This document shows positions 24,729 to 31,740 of a DNA stretch of 64,000 nucleotides, one piece after another. The notes below the pieces were generated by a model. That model was not told the DNA's origin, searched no databases, and saw nothing but the letters and a program-made list of their open reading frames with translations. Position numbers and translations under genes: made by a program. Positions within the stretch are counted from its first letter, which is position 1. Each line of letters opens with the position of its first letter. This DNA comes from Martelella limonii (GTDB lineage: Bacteria; Pseudomonadota; Alphaproteobacteria; Rhizobiales; Rhizobiaceae): positions 124,001-188,000 of the forward strand of contig NZ_JABUOU010000002.1 of NCBI RefSeq assembly GCF_013344475.1, given 5' to 3'.

Positions 24729-25760
24729 TCAGCCCTCTTCGAGACCGATAAGCACATTGGCAACGTTGTGGCCGATCTCGGGCACGCCGTAGCCGCCCTC
24801 CATCACGGTCACGGTCGGCAGGCCCGCTGCAGCGAGATCCTGCCCCATGCTCCTGAAATCGGGCGTCGTCAGCCGGAAAAACGAGATCGGATCGCGCTCG
24901 AACGTATCGACGCCGAGCGAGACGATCAACGCGTCAGCACCGAAACCGGAGATGCGGGCGAGCGCGTTCTTCAGCGCCTCGCGATAGCGGCTCCACGGCG
25001 TGTTGCGGGGGAGGGGGAAATTGGCGTTGAAGCCTTCGCCGCGACCCTTGCCGATCTCATCCGCATGGCCCCAGAAATAGGGAAAGGCGTCGTCTGGATC
25101 GCCGTGGATCGAGGCGAAGAAGATGTCATCGCGCTCATAGGTGATGTCCTGTGTGCCGTTGCCATGGTGAAAATCGACATCGAGGATCGCAACTTTATTC
25201 GCGCCTTGGTCGATCAGACGCTGGGCGGCGATCGCGGCATTGTTGAGAAAACAATAGCCGCCGAAGAGATCGATGCCGGCATGGTGGCCGGGAGGACGGC
25301 AGAGCGCGAAGGCAAAGCGGTTGCCGTCGTTGACATGGTCGGCGGCGGTTATGGCGCAGTCATTGGCCGCAAGCGCCGCCCTGAACGTGCCCTCCGTGAT
25401 CGATGTCTCCACCGAGTTTGCGTAGTAGCCGAGAAGACCGTCGATGTTTTTCGGCGGTCGGGCGTGATAGGAGCGGCGCACCGGCAGCGAGATCGGGATC
25501 GCCTCGCTGGTGAAACCGGCGGCGGTCCAGCGTTCCCAGATCGTTTCCAGAAACGCGAGATAGCCAGCGTCGTGGAGTTTTGCTGCCACGGAAAGTCCGT
25601 GGGCGGGCGGTGCGACGATATCGTTGAAGCCATGCTCCTTCAGCGCGGCAAGAATCCACTCCACCCGAAACGGGCCCTCGAAGGGTTTCACCAGTTCTCC
25701 GCCGTGAAGCTCTGTCCTGGCGTCGCGAAACTTGTGGTCTTCGGAATAGATGATGCGCAT
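24729..25760 (-). CDS. aphA: acetylpolyamine amidohydrolase (HDAC family)
   Basis: This zinc enzyme removes acetyl groups from acetylated polyamines. The 343-residue product begins MRIIYSEDHKFRDARTELHGG and closely resembles the Mycoplana APAH throughout, including TELHGGELVKPFEGPFR, which separates APAH from ordinary histone deacetylases. The active site shows PPGHHAGIDLFGGYCF (paired His), DVDFHHGNGTQ (zinc ligands) and SLGVDTFE (third ligand). The start at 25760 follows AAGGGAAGG. It lies downstream of a GNAT/XRE pair in the same direction, but a terminator stands between. Confidence 0.92.
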   Translation of the reverse strand: MRIIYSEDHKFRDARTELHGGELVKPFEGPFRVEWILAALKEHGFNDIVAPPAHGLSVAAKLHDAGYLAFLETIWERWTAAGFTSEAIPISLPVRRSYHARPPKNIDGLLGYYANSVETSITEGTFRAALAANDCAITAADHVNDGNRFAFALCRPPGHHAGIDLFGGYCFLNNAAIAAQRLIDQGANKVAILDVDFHHGNGTQDITYERDDIFFASIHGDPDDAFPYFWGHADEIGKGRGEGFNANFPLPRNTPWSRYREALKNALARISGFGADALIVSLGVDTFERDPISFFRLTTPDFRSMGQDLAAAGLPTVTVMEGGYGVPEIGHNVANVLIGLEEG

Positions 25761-25866
25761 GGTGAAAGCCTTCCCTTTTGAGGTTTTCATAGCGTATCAG
25801 CGCCAGAACGGGAATCGCTTTCAGTGCAGCGTCGATGGTCCTATGTGCTGCTGGCCAAGCCTGAAA

Positions 25867-25900
25867 CGGGGCATCCCGCCTGGAAAACAAGCGGGCCCCG
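25867..25900 (-). terminator. terminator after the GNAT gene
   Basis: On the minus strand the stem CGGGGC / GCCCCG continues into CCGC / GCGG with a small bulge, and is followed by TTTC. It starts six bases after the GNAT stop codon and separates the XRE-GNAT unit from aphA. Confidence 0.6.
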
Positions 25901-25905
25901 CGCGC

Positions 25906-26430
25906 TTATCCGTCGCCCAGCCGCTTGTAGAAAAATGTCGTGCCGCAATAGCCGCCGTCGGGATAAAGCGCGTATTCGGGCACGACGCCGACGCGTTGCC
26001 AGCCGAGGCGGGGATAGATGGCCTCGGCGTCGCTGCCGGTTGCAGTGTCGAGCACCAGCAGCCAGCGGTCCCGGTTCGCGCATTCGTTTTCGAGCTGTGT
26101 CATCAGCTTTCTGGCAAGGCCCTTGCCGCGGCGGTCGCGTCGTACGATCAGCTTCATCACGTCGGCGCGGTGGGGCTGGTTCGGCTTGCGGGCGAGGCCC
26201 GCCTGCACGGTGCCGACGATCTCCGGGCCGTCAACGGCGGCGAGCAGCACGGTGAAGCCCTCGGCCACGCCGTCTGCCACGCCCTGCCAGAAGATGGCTG
26301 CCGCCTCCGGGTCATACGGGGCCATGAAGCCCATCGAGGCATTGTCTTCAATGCTGTCCCTGAGAAGGTCTGAAAGCGCAGGAACGGCGGCGGCAGCCTC
26401 TTCTGCGGACAGGATGCGGATTTCGGTCAT
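25906..26430 (-). CDS. GNAT-family N-acetyltransferase
   Basis: The 174-residue product carries the acetyl-CoA binding loop RRDRRGKGLARKLM (R/QXXGXG/A type) and the preceding strand VMKLIV. It ends with the typical YALYPDGGYCGTTFFYKRLG, where a C-terminal 'GGYCGTTFF' is common to a group of GNATs annotated only by family. The start overlaps the stop of the upstream XRE regulator by four bases (ATGA), so the two are translationally coupled and probably serve one response. The substrate is unknown. Confidence 0.88.
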   Translation of the reverse strand: MTEIRILSAEEAAAAVPALSDLLRDSIEDNASMGFMAPYDPEAAAIFWQGVADGVAEGFTVLLAAVDGPEIVGTVQAGLARKPNQPHRADVMKLIVRRDRRGKGLARKLMTQLENECANRDRWLLVLDTATGSDAEAIYPRLGWQRVGVVPEYALYPDGGYCGTTFFYKRLGDG

Positions 26431-27014
26431 AGGAGCCCCTGACGTGTTCGTTCAATGATGACGGCGTAGAGCACGTCGGTATCGCCGGCATTGGCAAAGC
26501 TGTGCGGATCGGCGACCGGCATGTAGAGGCAGTCGCCGCGCGACAGTAGATAGGTCTCTTCGTCCATCGCGACTTCCAGAACGCCGCTCATGATCCAGAT
26601 ATGCTGGCTCAGCCCCTCCGCGCCATGCTTGGGCGGATAGGCGATACGCCCGCCCACGGGAAAGCGGATCAGCACGATATCGACGCCGGAGCCGGTGCCA
26701 GAGGGTGAGATCGAGCGGCGGGAATAGCCGGTTTCCGGATCGCGCCAGACCGGCTGATCGACCCGGCGCGACAGTGGATCGACCGGCCGGTTGGCATCGG
26801 CAAAGAAGGCTGACAACGAGGTGCCGAGCGCCGCGCAGAGCTTTGCCAGAATGAGCGCTGACGGCGATGCTTCCGCGCGTTCGATGCGTGAGATCATCGC
26901 CCGGCTAACGCCCGACGCGTCGGCAAGCCCGTCGAGCGTAAATCCGCTCGCGGCCCTGAGGCGCTTCAGGTTGACGCCGATGGCGTGGTCGAAGGAGAGA
27001 TCAAGAGTATCCAT
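26427..27014 (-). CDS. XRE-cupin transcriptional regulator
   Basis: The 195-residue protein has an N-terminal helix-turn-helix (IGVNLKRLRAASGFTLDGLADASGVSRAMISRIERAEASP) and a C-terminal cupin (ISPSGTGSGVDIVLIRFPVG through HIWIMSGVLEVAMDEETYLLSRGDCLYM). This SutR/PuuR-like layout usually senses a small molecule in the cupin and controls a neighbouring enzyme gene. The start is taken as ATG 27014 because the conserved part starts directly after it and it lies within a palindrome that looks like its own operator. It controls, at least, the coupled GNAT gene (inference). Confidence 0.88.
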   Translation of the reverse strand: MDTLDLSFDHAIGVNLKRLRAASGFTLDGLADASGVSRAMISRIERAEASPSALILAKLCAALGTSLSAFFADANRPVDPLSRRVDQPVWRDPETGYSRRSISPSGTGSGVDIVLIRFPVGGRIAYPPKHGAEGLSQHIWIMSGVLEVAMDEETYLLSRGDCLYMPVADPHSFANAGDTDVLYAVIIERTRQGLL

Positions 27015-27049
27015 GATATGATCATGGAATTCTACGATCGTGGAGTCAA
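27011..27049 (-). promoter_or_regulatory. XRE promoter with overlapping operator palindrome
   Basis: On the minus strand TTGACT (27049-27044), 17 bases, and CATGAT (27026-27021) form a candidate promoter. The -10 box lies inside a palindrome, CCATGAT-atg-ATCATGG on the plus strand (27011-27027), which also covers the ATG start codon at 27014. A transcript from this -10 would begin at about 27014-27015, so the mRNA would be nearly leaderless and the regulator could repress itself by binding here. All parts are visible; the use is inference. Confidence 0.55.
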
Positions 27050-27067
27050 TAGCACAAAAATTGAGAA

Positions 27068-27850
27068 TTAGTCCCGCCAGGCAGTATCGCCGCACGGACC
27101 GGTGGTCGCGAGAACGGCAGAAAGATCATTGCGCGCCGCCGCCTCATCCACGAATGCCTTGCGCTCCGGTGAAAGCTGGTCCTCGAGGTCGGGTCTGTTC
27201 CACGCAGCATCGGCCCAGGCGCTGGTGTCATCGAAGAGATAATCTGGTCTCGTTATCGGAGAAGCGTTCATCAAGGCTTGCTTCAGAAAATAAAGCACAT
27301 CCGGATTGAGGCGCACCACCTCGTTTTCGCCGTCAAGCAGAAGATAGCCTGCGAACGCCGAGACCGAACCCCGGCGAGCGATGCGCTCCACCTCATCGAT
27401 CAACGCACGTGCACGACTGTCGTCCGCCGTGCTGTCCTTGCCGGAATATCTGCCGCAATACGAAATCAAGATCGCGTTTTCAGGTGAATCGGCGAGCTTT
27501 CTGAGCCTGTAGGCATATGGCGCGGTGAGGCAGAAGGGGAGCCGCATGACCTCACTGATCTCGGCATAATCCAGCCAGCGCCGAAAACGCCGATCGGCCG
27601 TCTGACTGTTTTCAGCGTAGTCCGGATATCGCTGCAGATAGACGGTGAACGCCTTTTCCAGATAATCGCCGCAGCCCGGCGTCGTATAGTCGAGGTGGGA
27701 GCCCGGAGGATTGAGAAACCTGAACTCCTCCGGTGTCAGGTCCCACTCGGGCGGCTGCGGATGGCGCTTGAACCAGATGTCAGTGCTGGACGCGCTCATC
27801 AGACCGGTCAGGAGAAAGGGCAACATCAAAACCAGCGATCGGCGCGTCAC
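27068..27850 (-). CDS. uncharacterised secreted protein
   Basis: The 260-residue product from GTG 27850 starts with a signal-like segment (TRRSLVLMLPFLLTGLMSASS). The rest is soluble, with a few cysteines (TPGCGDYL, PFCLTAPY, ISYCGRY) and ends TGPCGDTAWRD. No family recognised. GTG is chosen because GGAGGAAGG lies about ten bases upstream and because the stop codon of the decayed upstream copy overlaps it as GTGA; the ATG at 27871 has no ribosome site. The C-terminal 40 residues are repeated almost exactly in the remnant upstream, so this was one of two tandem paralogues. Confidence 0.55.
   Translation of the reverse strand: MTRRSLVLMLPFLLTGLMSASSTDIWFKRHPQPPEWDLTPEEFRFLNPPGSHLDYTTPGCGDYLEKAFTVYLQRYPDYAENSQTADRRFRRWLDYAEISEVMRLPFCLTAPYAYRLRKLADSPENAILISYCGRYSGKDSTADDSRARALIDEVERIARRGSVSAFAGYLLLDGENEVVRLNPDVLYFLKQALMNASPITRPDYLFDDTSAWADAAWNRPDLEDQLSPERKAFVDEAAARNDLSAVLATTGPCGDTAWRD
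27081..27205. repeat. direct repeat, copy A (within gene at 27068)
   Basis: About 125 bases at the 3' end of the secreted-protein gene match 27872-27995 in the same orientation, with only a few differences in the first 90 bases and more towards the end. The repeat unit offset is 791 bases, close to the gene length, as expected for a tandem gene duplication. Confidence 0.8.
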
Positions 27851-28074
27851 GGCCCGTCTACCTTCCTCCATGCGGTATCGCCGCACGGACCGGTGGTTGC
27901 GAGAACGACCGAAAGATCATTGCGCGCCGCCGCCTCATCCACGAATGCCTTGCGCTCGGGGGTGAGCTGCGCTTCCAGTTGGGGCTGTTCACGGCAAAAA
28001 TGCTGTCCGGGGTATCGAACAAGCCGAGATTGCCCGCAAAGGAGGAATCTTTGAGCGTCTGTCCGAGACACCAT
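27847..28074 (-). pseudogene. remnant of a tandem copy of the secreted-protein gene
   Basis: The last 40 codons read QLTPERKAFVDEAAARNDLS and end TTGPCGDTAWRKVDGP, almost identical to the end of the intact neighbour. Upstream of that, the similarity continues in another frame (LGLFDTPDSIFAVNSPNWK resembles the neighbour's YLFDDTSAWADAAWNRPDLE), which indicates a frameshift. The N-terminal two-thirds, including the signal peptide, are missing. The stop codon overlaps the GTG start of the intact gene (GTGA), showing that both copies were once coupled. It is best read as a decayed paralogue. Confidence 0.7.
27872..27995. repeat. direct repeat, copy B (within remnant)
   Basis: This is the partner of 27081-27205. 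It covers the C-terminal codons of the remnant gene and abuts the start of the intact gene. The best conserved stretch covers the AARNDLS and GPCGDTAWR codons. Confidence 0.8.
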
Positions 28075-28225
28075 AAGGAGAAAGACGGCCAGATGGCAAA
28101 CGACAATGACTCTGAATGCAGCCGCCTTCGTCGACTACATCAGGGACCAGGAAACCCATGGGTGCTGAGCCACGCCGCCGCGATTTCACTTCCCTGATAC
28201 CGCGTGCGCTGCTATATGCGCGCGC

Positions 28226-30052
28226 ATGAGCACAAATGATGATCGCATTCCGCTGGACCATATCCGCAACTTTTCCATCGTGGCCCATATCGACCACGGC
28301 AAGTCGACGCTTGCCGACCGGTTGATCCAGACCTGCGGGGGACTCGCCGAGCGCGAGATGTCGGCGCAGGTCCTTGACAACATGGATATCGAGCGCGAGC
28401 GCGGCATCACCATCAAGGCCCAGACCGTGCGCCTGCACTACAAGGCGAACAATGGCGAGACCTACGTATTGAACCTGATCGACACGCCCGGTCATGTCGA
28501 CTTCGCCTATGAGGTCTCGCGCTCGCTTTCGGCCTGCGAAGGCTCGTTGCTGGTGGTCGATGCATCGCAGGGCGTGGAAGCGCAGACGCTTGCGAACGTC
28601 TATCAGGCGATCGACAATGATCATGAGCTGGTGACGATTCTCAACAAGGCCGATCTGCCGGCGGCCGATCCCGAACGGGTGAAGGAGCAGATCGAGGATG
28701 TCATCGGCATCGATGCCTCAGACGCGCTTCTGATCTCCGCCAAGACCGGCATGGGCATTCCGGACGTGCTGGAAGCCATCGTTCACAAGCTGCCGGCGCC
28801 AAAGACCGAAAAGGGCGAAAAGGCCCCGCTGAAAGCGCTCCTCGTCGACAGCTGGTACGACACCTATCTCGGCGTGGTGGTGCTGGTGCGCGTCATCGAC
28901 GGCGTTCTGAAAAAGGGCCAGACCATCCGCATGATGGGCACGGACGCCAAGTACCCGGTGGACCGCGTTGGCGTGCTGACCCCGAAGATGCTGGTGGTCG
29001 ACGAGCTCGGCCCCGGCGAGATCGGCGTCATCACCGCCTCGATCAAGGAAGTGGCCGATACCCGCGTCGGCGATACCATTACGGAAGACAAGCGTCCGAC
29101 GGAAAACATGCTGCCGGGCTTCAAGCCGGCACAGCCGGTGGTGTTCTGCGGCCTGTTCCCTGTCGATGCCAACGACTTCGAGGATCTGCGCGCCGCCGTC
29201 GGCAAGCTGCGTCTCAATGATGCGTCGTTCTCGTTCGAAATGGAAAGCTCGGCAGCGCTCGGCTTCGGCTTCCGCTGCGGCTTCCTCGGTCTGCTGCATC
29301 TGGAAATCATCCAGGAGCGGCTGGAGCGCGAATTCGACCTCGACCTGATCGCGACCGCGCCGTCCGTGGTCTACGAACTGACCATGACCGATGGCCGCGA
29401 GATCGAGCTGCACAACCCGGCCGACATGCCGGACGTCGTCAAGATCGCCGAAATCCGCGAGCCGTGGATCAAGGCGTCGATCCTGACGCCGGACGACTAT
29501 CTCGGCGGCATTCTGAAGCTCTGCCAGGATCGCCGCGGCATCCAGACCGACCTCACCTATGTCGGCAACCGCGCGATGCTGACCTATGAATTGCCGCTGA
29601 ACGAAGTGGTGTTCGATTTCTACGACCGGCTGAAGTCGATCTCCAAGGGCTATGCCTCCTTTGACTATCATCTCGCCGATTACCGCGCCGGCAATCTTGT
29701 GAAGATGTCGATCCTCGTCAATGCCGAGCCGGTCGATGCGCTGTCCATGCTGGTTCACCGCGCCGCCGCCGAAAAGCGTGGCCGCGACATGTGCGAGAAG
29801 CTGAAGGAGCTGATCCCGAAGCATATGTTCAAGATCCCGATCCAGGCCGCGATCGGCGGCAATGTGATCGCGCGCGAAACCATCTCGGCGCTGCGCAAGG
29901 ACGTGACCGCCAAGTGCTATGGCGGCGACGCCACCCGCAAGCGCAAGCTTCTGGAAAAGCAGAAGGCCGGCAAGAAGCGCATGCGCCAGTTCGGCAAGGT
30001 GGAAATTCCGCAGGAAGCCTTCATCGCCGCTCTGAAGATGAGCGACGAATAG
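28226..30052 (+). CDS. lepA: elongation factor 4 (LepA)
   Basis: LepA is a translational GTPase that acts on stalled or mis-positioned ribosomes and helps initiation. The 608-residue product has the G1 loop [14 protein letters not shown], the switch [12 protein letters not shown]3 DTPGHVDF and G4 NKADLP. The LepA-specific C-terminal domain ([22 protein letters not shown]) follows, ending [14 protein letters not shown]. It is a single gene: a strong terminator follows directly. No clear ribosome site is seen upstream of the ATG. Confidence 0.97.
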   Translation: MSTNDDRIPLDHIRNFSIVAHIDHGKSTLADRLIQTCGGLAEREMSAQVLDNMDIERERGITIKAQTVRLHYKANNGETYVLNLIDTPGHVDFAYEVSRSLSACEGSLLVVDASQGVEAQTLANVYQAIDNDHELVTILNKADLPAADPERVKEQIEDVIGIDASDALLISAKTGMGIPDVLEAIVHKLPAPKTEKGEKAPLKALLVDSWYDTYLGVVVLVRVIDGVLKKGQTIRMMGTDAKYPVDRVGVLTPKMLVVDELGPGEIGVITASIKEVADTRVGDTITEDKRPTENMLPGFKPAQPVVFCGLFPVDANDFEDLRAAVGKLRLNDASFSFEMESSAALGFGFRCGFLGLLHLEIIQERLEREFDLDLIATAPSVVYELTMTDGREIELHNPADMPDVVKIAEIREPWIKASILTPDDYLGGILKLCQDRRGIQTDLTYVGNRAMLTYELPLNEVVFDFYDRLKSISKGYASFDYHLADYRAGNLVKMSILVNAEPVDALSMLVHRAAAEKRGRDMCEKLKELIPKHMFKIPIQAAIGGNVIARETISALRKDVTAKCYGGDATRKRKLLEKQKAGKKRMRQFGKVEIPQEAFIAALKMSDE

Positions 30053-30061
30053 TCTTTCAAG

Positions 30062-30091
30062 CGGCGGGCGTGTCATCCGCCCGCCGTTTTT
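30062..30091 (+). terminator. rho-independent terminator of lepA
   Basis: A nine-pair perfect stem CGGCGGGCG / CGCCCGCCG with a seven-base loop is followed by five T residues, beginning ten bases after the lepA stop. Confidence 0.92.
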
Positions 30092-30177
30092 GCTGTGGCG
30101 GATATTTGCCAGCATGCGCGTCGGCGCTTTCTCCTGCATCGAACCGGTAAGCCGAAAGGCGGCCTTGACGGCCCCTT

Positions 30178-30196
30178 CCGTTTGCGATGCAAACGG
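30178..30196. promoter_or_regulatory. 19-base operator-like palindrome before benE-type gene
   Basis: CCGTTTGC-GAT-GCAAACGG is a perfect 8-3-8 inverted repeat, 59 bases upstream of the transporter start. The TTTGC/GCAAA core resembles sites of LacI/GntR-type repressors. No such regulator gene is adjacent. It could also form an mRNA hairpin. Confidence 0.45.
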
Positions 30197-30255
30197 GAAC
30201 GAGCGCCACGAGCGGGCGAAGCGGTTTCTGACCGCTGTTTGCGAGGAATAGAAGA

Positions 30256-31461
30256 ATGCTGCGGGACTTTTCTCTGCAGAGCATGTCCATGGGGTTGCTG
30301 GCAGCCTTTGTCGGCTTTGCGAGTTCGTTTTCGGTCATCCTTCAGGGGCTGGAAGGGGCGGGCGCAACCCATGCCCAGTCAGCCTCCGGCCTGATGGCGC
30401 TTTCGATCGGCATGGGGCTTTGCGGCATTCTCATTCCGATCGTCACCCGCGTGCCCGTCAGCGTCGCCTGGTCGACGCCCGGCGCTGCACTGATGGCAAC
30501 GAGCGCTGCTCTGCCGGGCGGATTTTCCCAAGCTGTTGGCGCCTTCGTAATCTCGGCGCTGCTGATCATTCTTGCAGGCCTTGTCCGCCCTGTTGGTCGC
30601 GCGATCTCCGCCATTCCCGCACCGCTTGCCAATGCCATGCTCGCCGGCGTGCTTCTGGCGCTCTGTTTCGCGCCGGTCGAGGCGGTGAAGGTCTCGCCCC
30701 TTCTGGCGCTGCCGATCATCGTGACCTTCTTGGCCGTCAGTGCGTTCAACCGGCTGATGGCTGTGCCGGCAGCGCTCTTAGCCTTCGTCGCGGTGCTGGT
30801 GTTCGGCGTCGATATCGACGAGGGGGCGTGGTCGGGCGTGTTTCGCAATGCGATTGCCGCGCCGGTCTGGGTCACGCCGCATTTTTCGCTGCAGGGCGCT
30901 ATTTCACTTGGCATACCGCTCTTCATCGTCACCATGGCCTCGCAGAACATTCCGGGCGTTGCGATCCTGAACATCAACAATTATCGCCCTTCCGCAGGCC
31001 GGCTGTTTTCGATCACCGGTCTCGCCACCTTGCTGTCTGCGCCGTTCGGCGGACACGGCATCAATCTCGCGGCGATCACGGCGGCGATGTGTGCCGGTCC
31101 AGACTCGCATCCCGATCCGAAGCGGCGCTACTGGGCGGCGATCGTCAGCGGCATCGGCTATATCGTGCTCGGTCTTTTCAGCGGCCTCGTGGTGGCACTG
31201 GTCTCGCTTGCGCCGCCCATCCTGATCGAGGCGGTGGCAGGCCTTGCGCTGATCGGCGCCTTCAGCGGCGCGGTTCTCGGCGCCTTCAAGGAGCCGGAAG
31301 CGCGCGAGGCGGCGGCCATCACGTTTCTCGTGGCGGCTGCAGGCGTCAGCTTTCTGGGTGTTTCGGGTGCGTTCTGGGGGCTTCTTGCGGGGCTTGCCGT
31401 GCATGGCCTGAAGGTATGGGCGCTCCGCCGTCAGCGGGCGCGGGGCGAGGTGGCCGGATAG
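30256..31461 (+). CDS. benE: BenE-family benzoate/proton symporter-like protein
   Basis: The 401-residue protein has 11-12 membrane segments and the BenE pattern: FVGFASSFSVILQGLEGAGA near the start, VTRVPVSVAWSTPGAALM, the VTMASQNIPGVAILN segment and SAPFGGHGINLAAITAAMCAG. The BenE family imports benzoate with protons, but many members lie far from benzoate genes and their substrate is not proven. No aromatic catabolism gene is visible here, so the substrate is open. The ribosome site GAGGAA is placed nine bases upstream. The gene symbol reflects the family name only. Confidence 0.8.
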   Translation: MLRDFSLQSMSMGLLAAFVGFASSFSVILQGLEGAGATHAQSASGLMALSIGMGLCGILIPIVTRVPVSVAWSTPGAALMATSAALPGGFSQAVGAFVISALLIILAGLVRPVGRAISAIPAPLANAMLAGVLLALCFAPVEAVKVSPLLALPIIVTFLAVSAFNRLMAVPAALLAFVAVLVFGVDIDEGAWSGVFRNAIAAPVWVTPHFSLQGAISLGIPLFIVTMASQNIPGVAILNINNYRPSAGRLFSITGLATLLSAPFGGHGINLAAITAAMCAGPDSHPDPKRRYWAAIVSGIGYIVLGLFSGLVVALVSLAPPILIEAVAGLALIGAFSGAVLGAFKEPEAREAAAITFLVAAAGVSFLGVSGAFWGLLAGLAVHGLKVWALRRQRARGEVAG

Positions 31462-31499
31462 CGATTGCTTTTTGGCGTCGTTGCGGCTAAGGAAACGAC

Positions 31500-31625
31500 A
31501 TGATCAGGTTTGCGAACACATTTCAGGCGACGTCAACGCGCGGCAAAACAGCCGCAGCGATCGTCCTGCGCGACCTAAACTCGCTCCTTCTTCTCGGCCT
31601 TAACGGCGGTTGCCGGGTCCTTTGA
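31500..31625 (+). CDS. leuL: leucine-rich leader peptide of leuA (attenuator)
   Basis: A 41-codon ORF with a clear ribosome site (AAGGA, seven bases before ATG 31500) lies 115 bases upstream of leuA. It has eight leucine codons; residues 26-34 read LNSLLLLGL, with four leucines in a row (CTC CTT CTT CTC), and the last codon is also leucine. This is the hallmark of ribosome-mediated attenuation, where slow translation of leucine codons during leucine shortage changes the fold of the mRNA. The neighbouring RNA can form alternative stems (see next entry). It is too short for ordinary gene prediction. Confidence 0.8.
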   Translation: MIRFANTFQATSTRGKTAAAIVLRDLNSLLLLGLNGGCRVL

Positions 31626-31677
31626 GGAGCGCCCGGCGGCCGGAAAGCCGTCTGGCACAAGCGCTCCCAAAAAAAAT
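31612..31677 (+). promoter_or_regulatory. mutually exclusive stems of the leuA attenuator
   Basis: GCCGGG (31612-31617) can pair with CCCGGC (31632-31637) across the leader stop codon. Alternatively GGAGCGC (31626-31632) can pair with GCGCTCC (31661-31667). The two cannot both form because they share bases and one partner lies inside the other. The second stem is followed by eight A residues on the coding strand, not by T residues, so a classical intrinsic terminator is not obvious and a Rho- or translation-based readout is possible. Confidence 0.5.
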
Positions 31678-31740
31678 CCTGAAGAACAAGTTTGAGGCCG
31701 CTGACGCGCCAAGTGCCGATCAGCGCCGGAGTGAGGAAAA

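Noticed and set aside
28718-30139. A 473-codon open frame on the minus strand opposite lepA
   Set aside because: lepA is complete and highly conserved on the plus strand. Long antisense frames are common in GC-rich DNA and this one has no recognisable domain.
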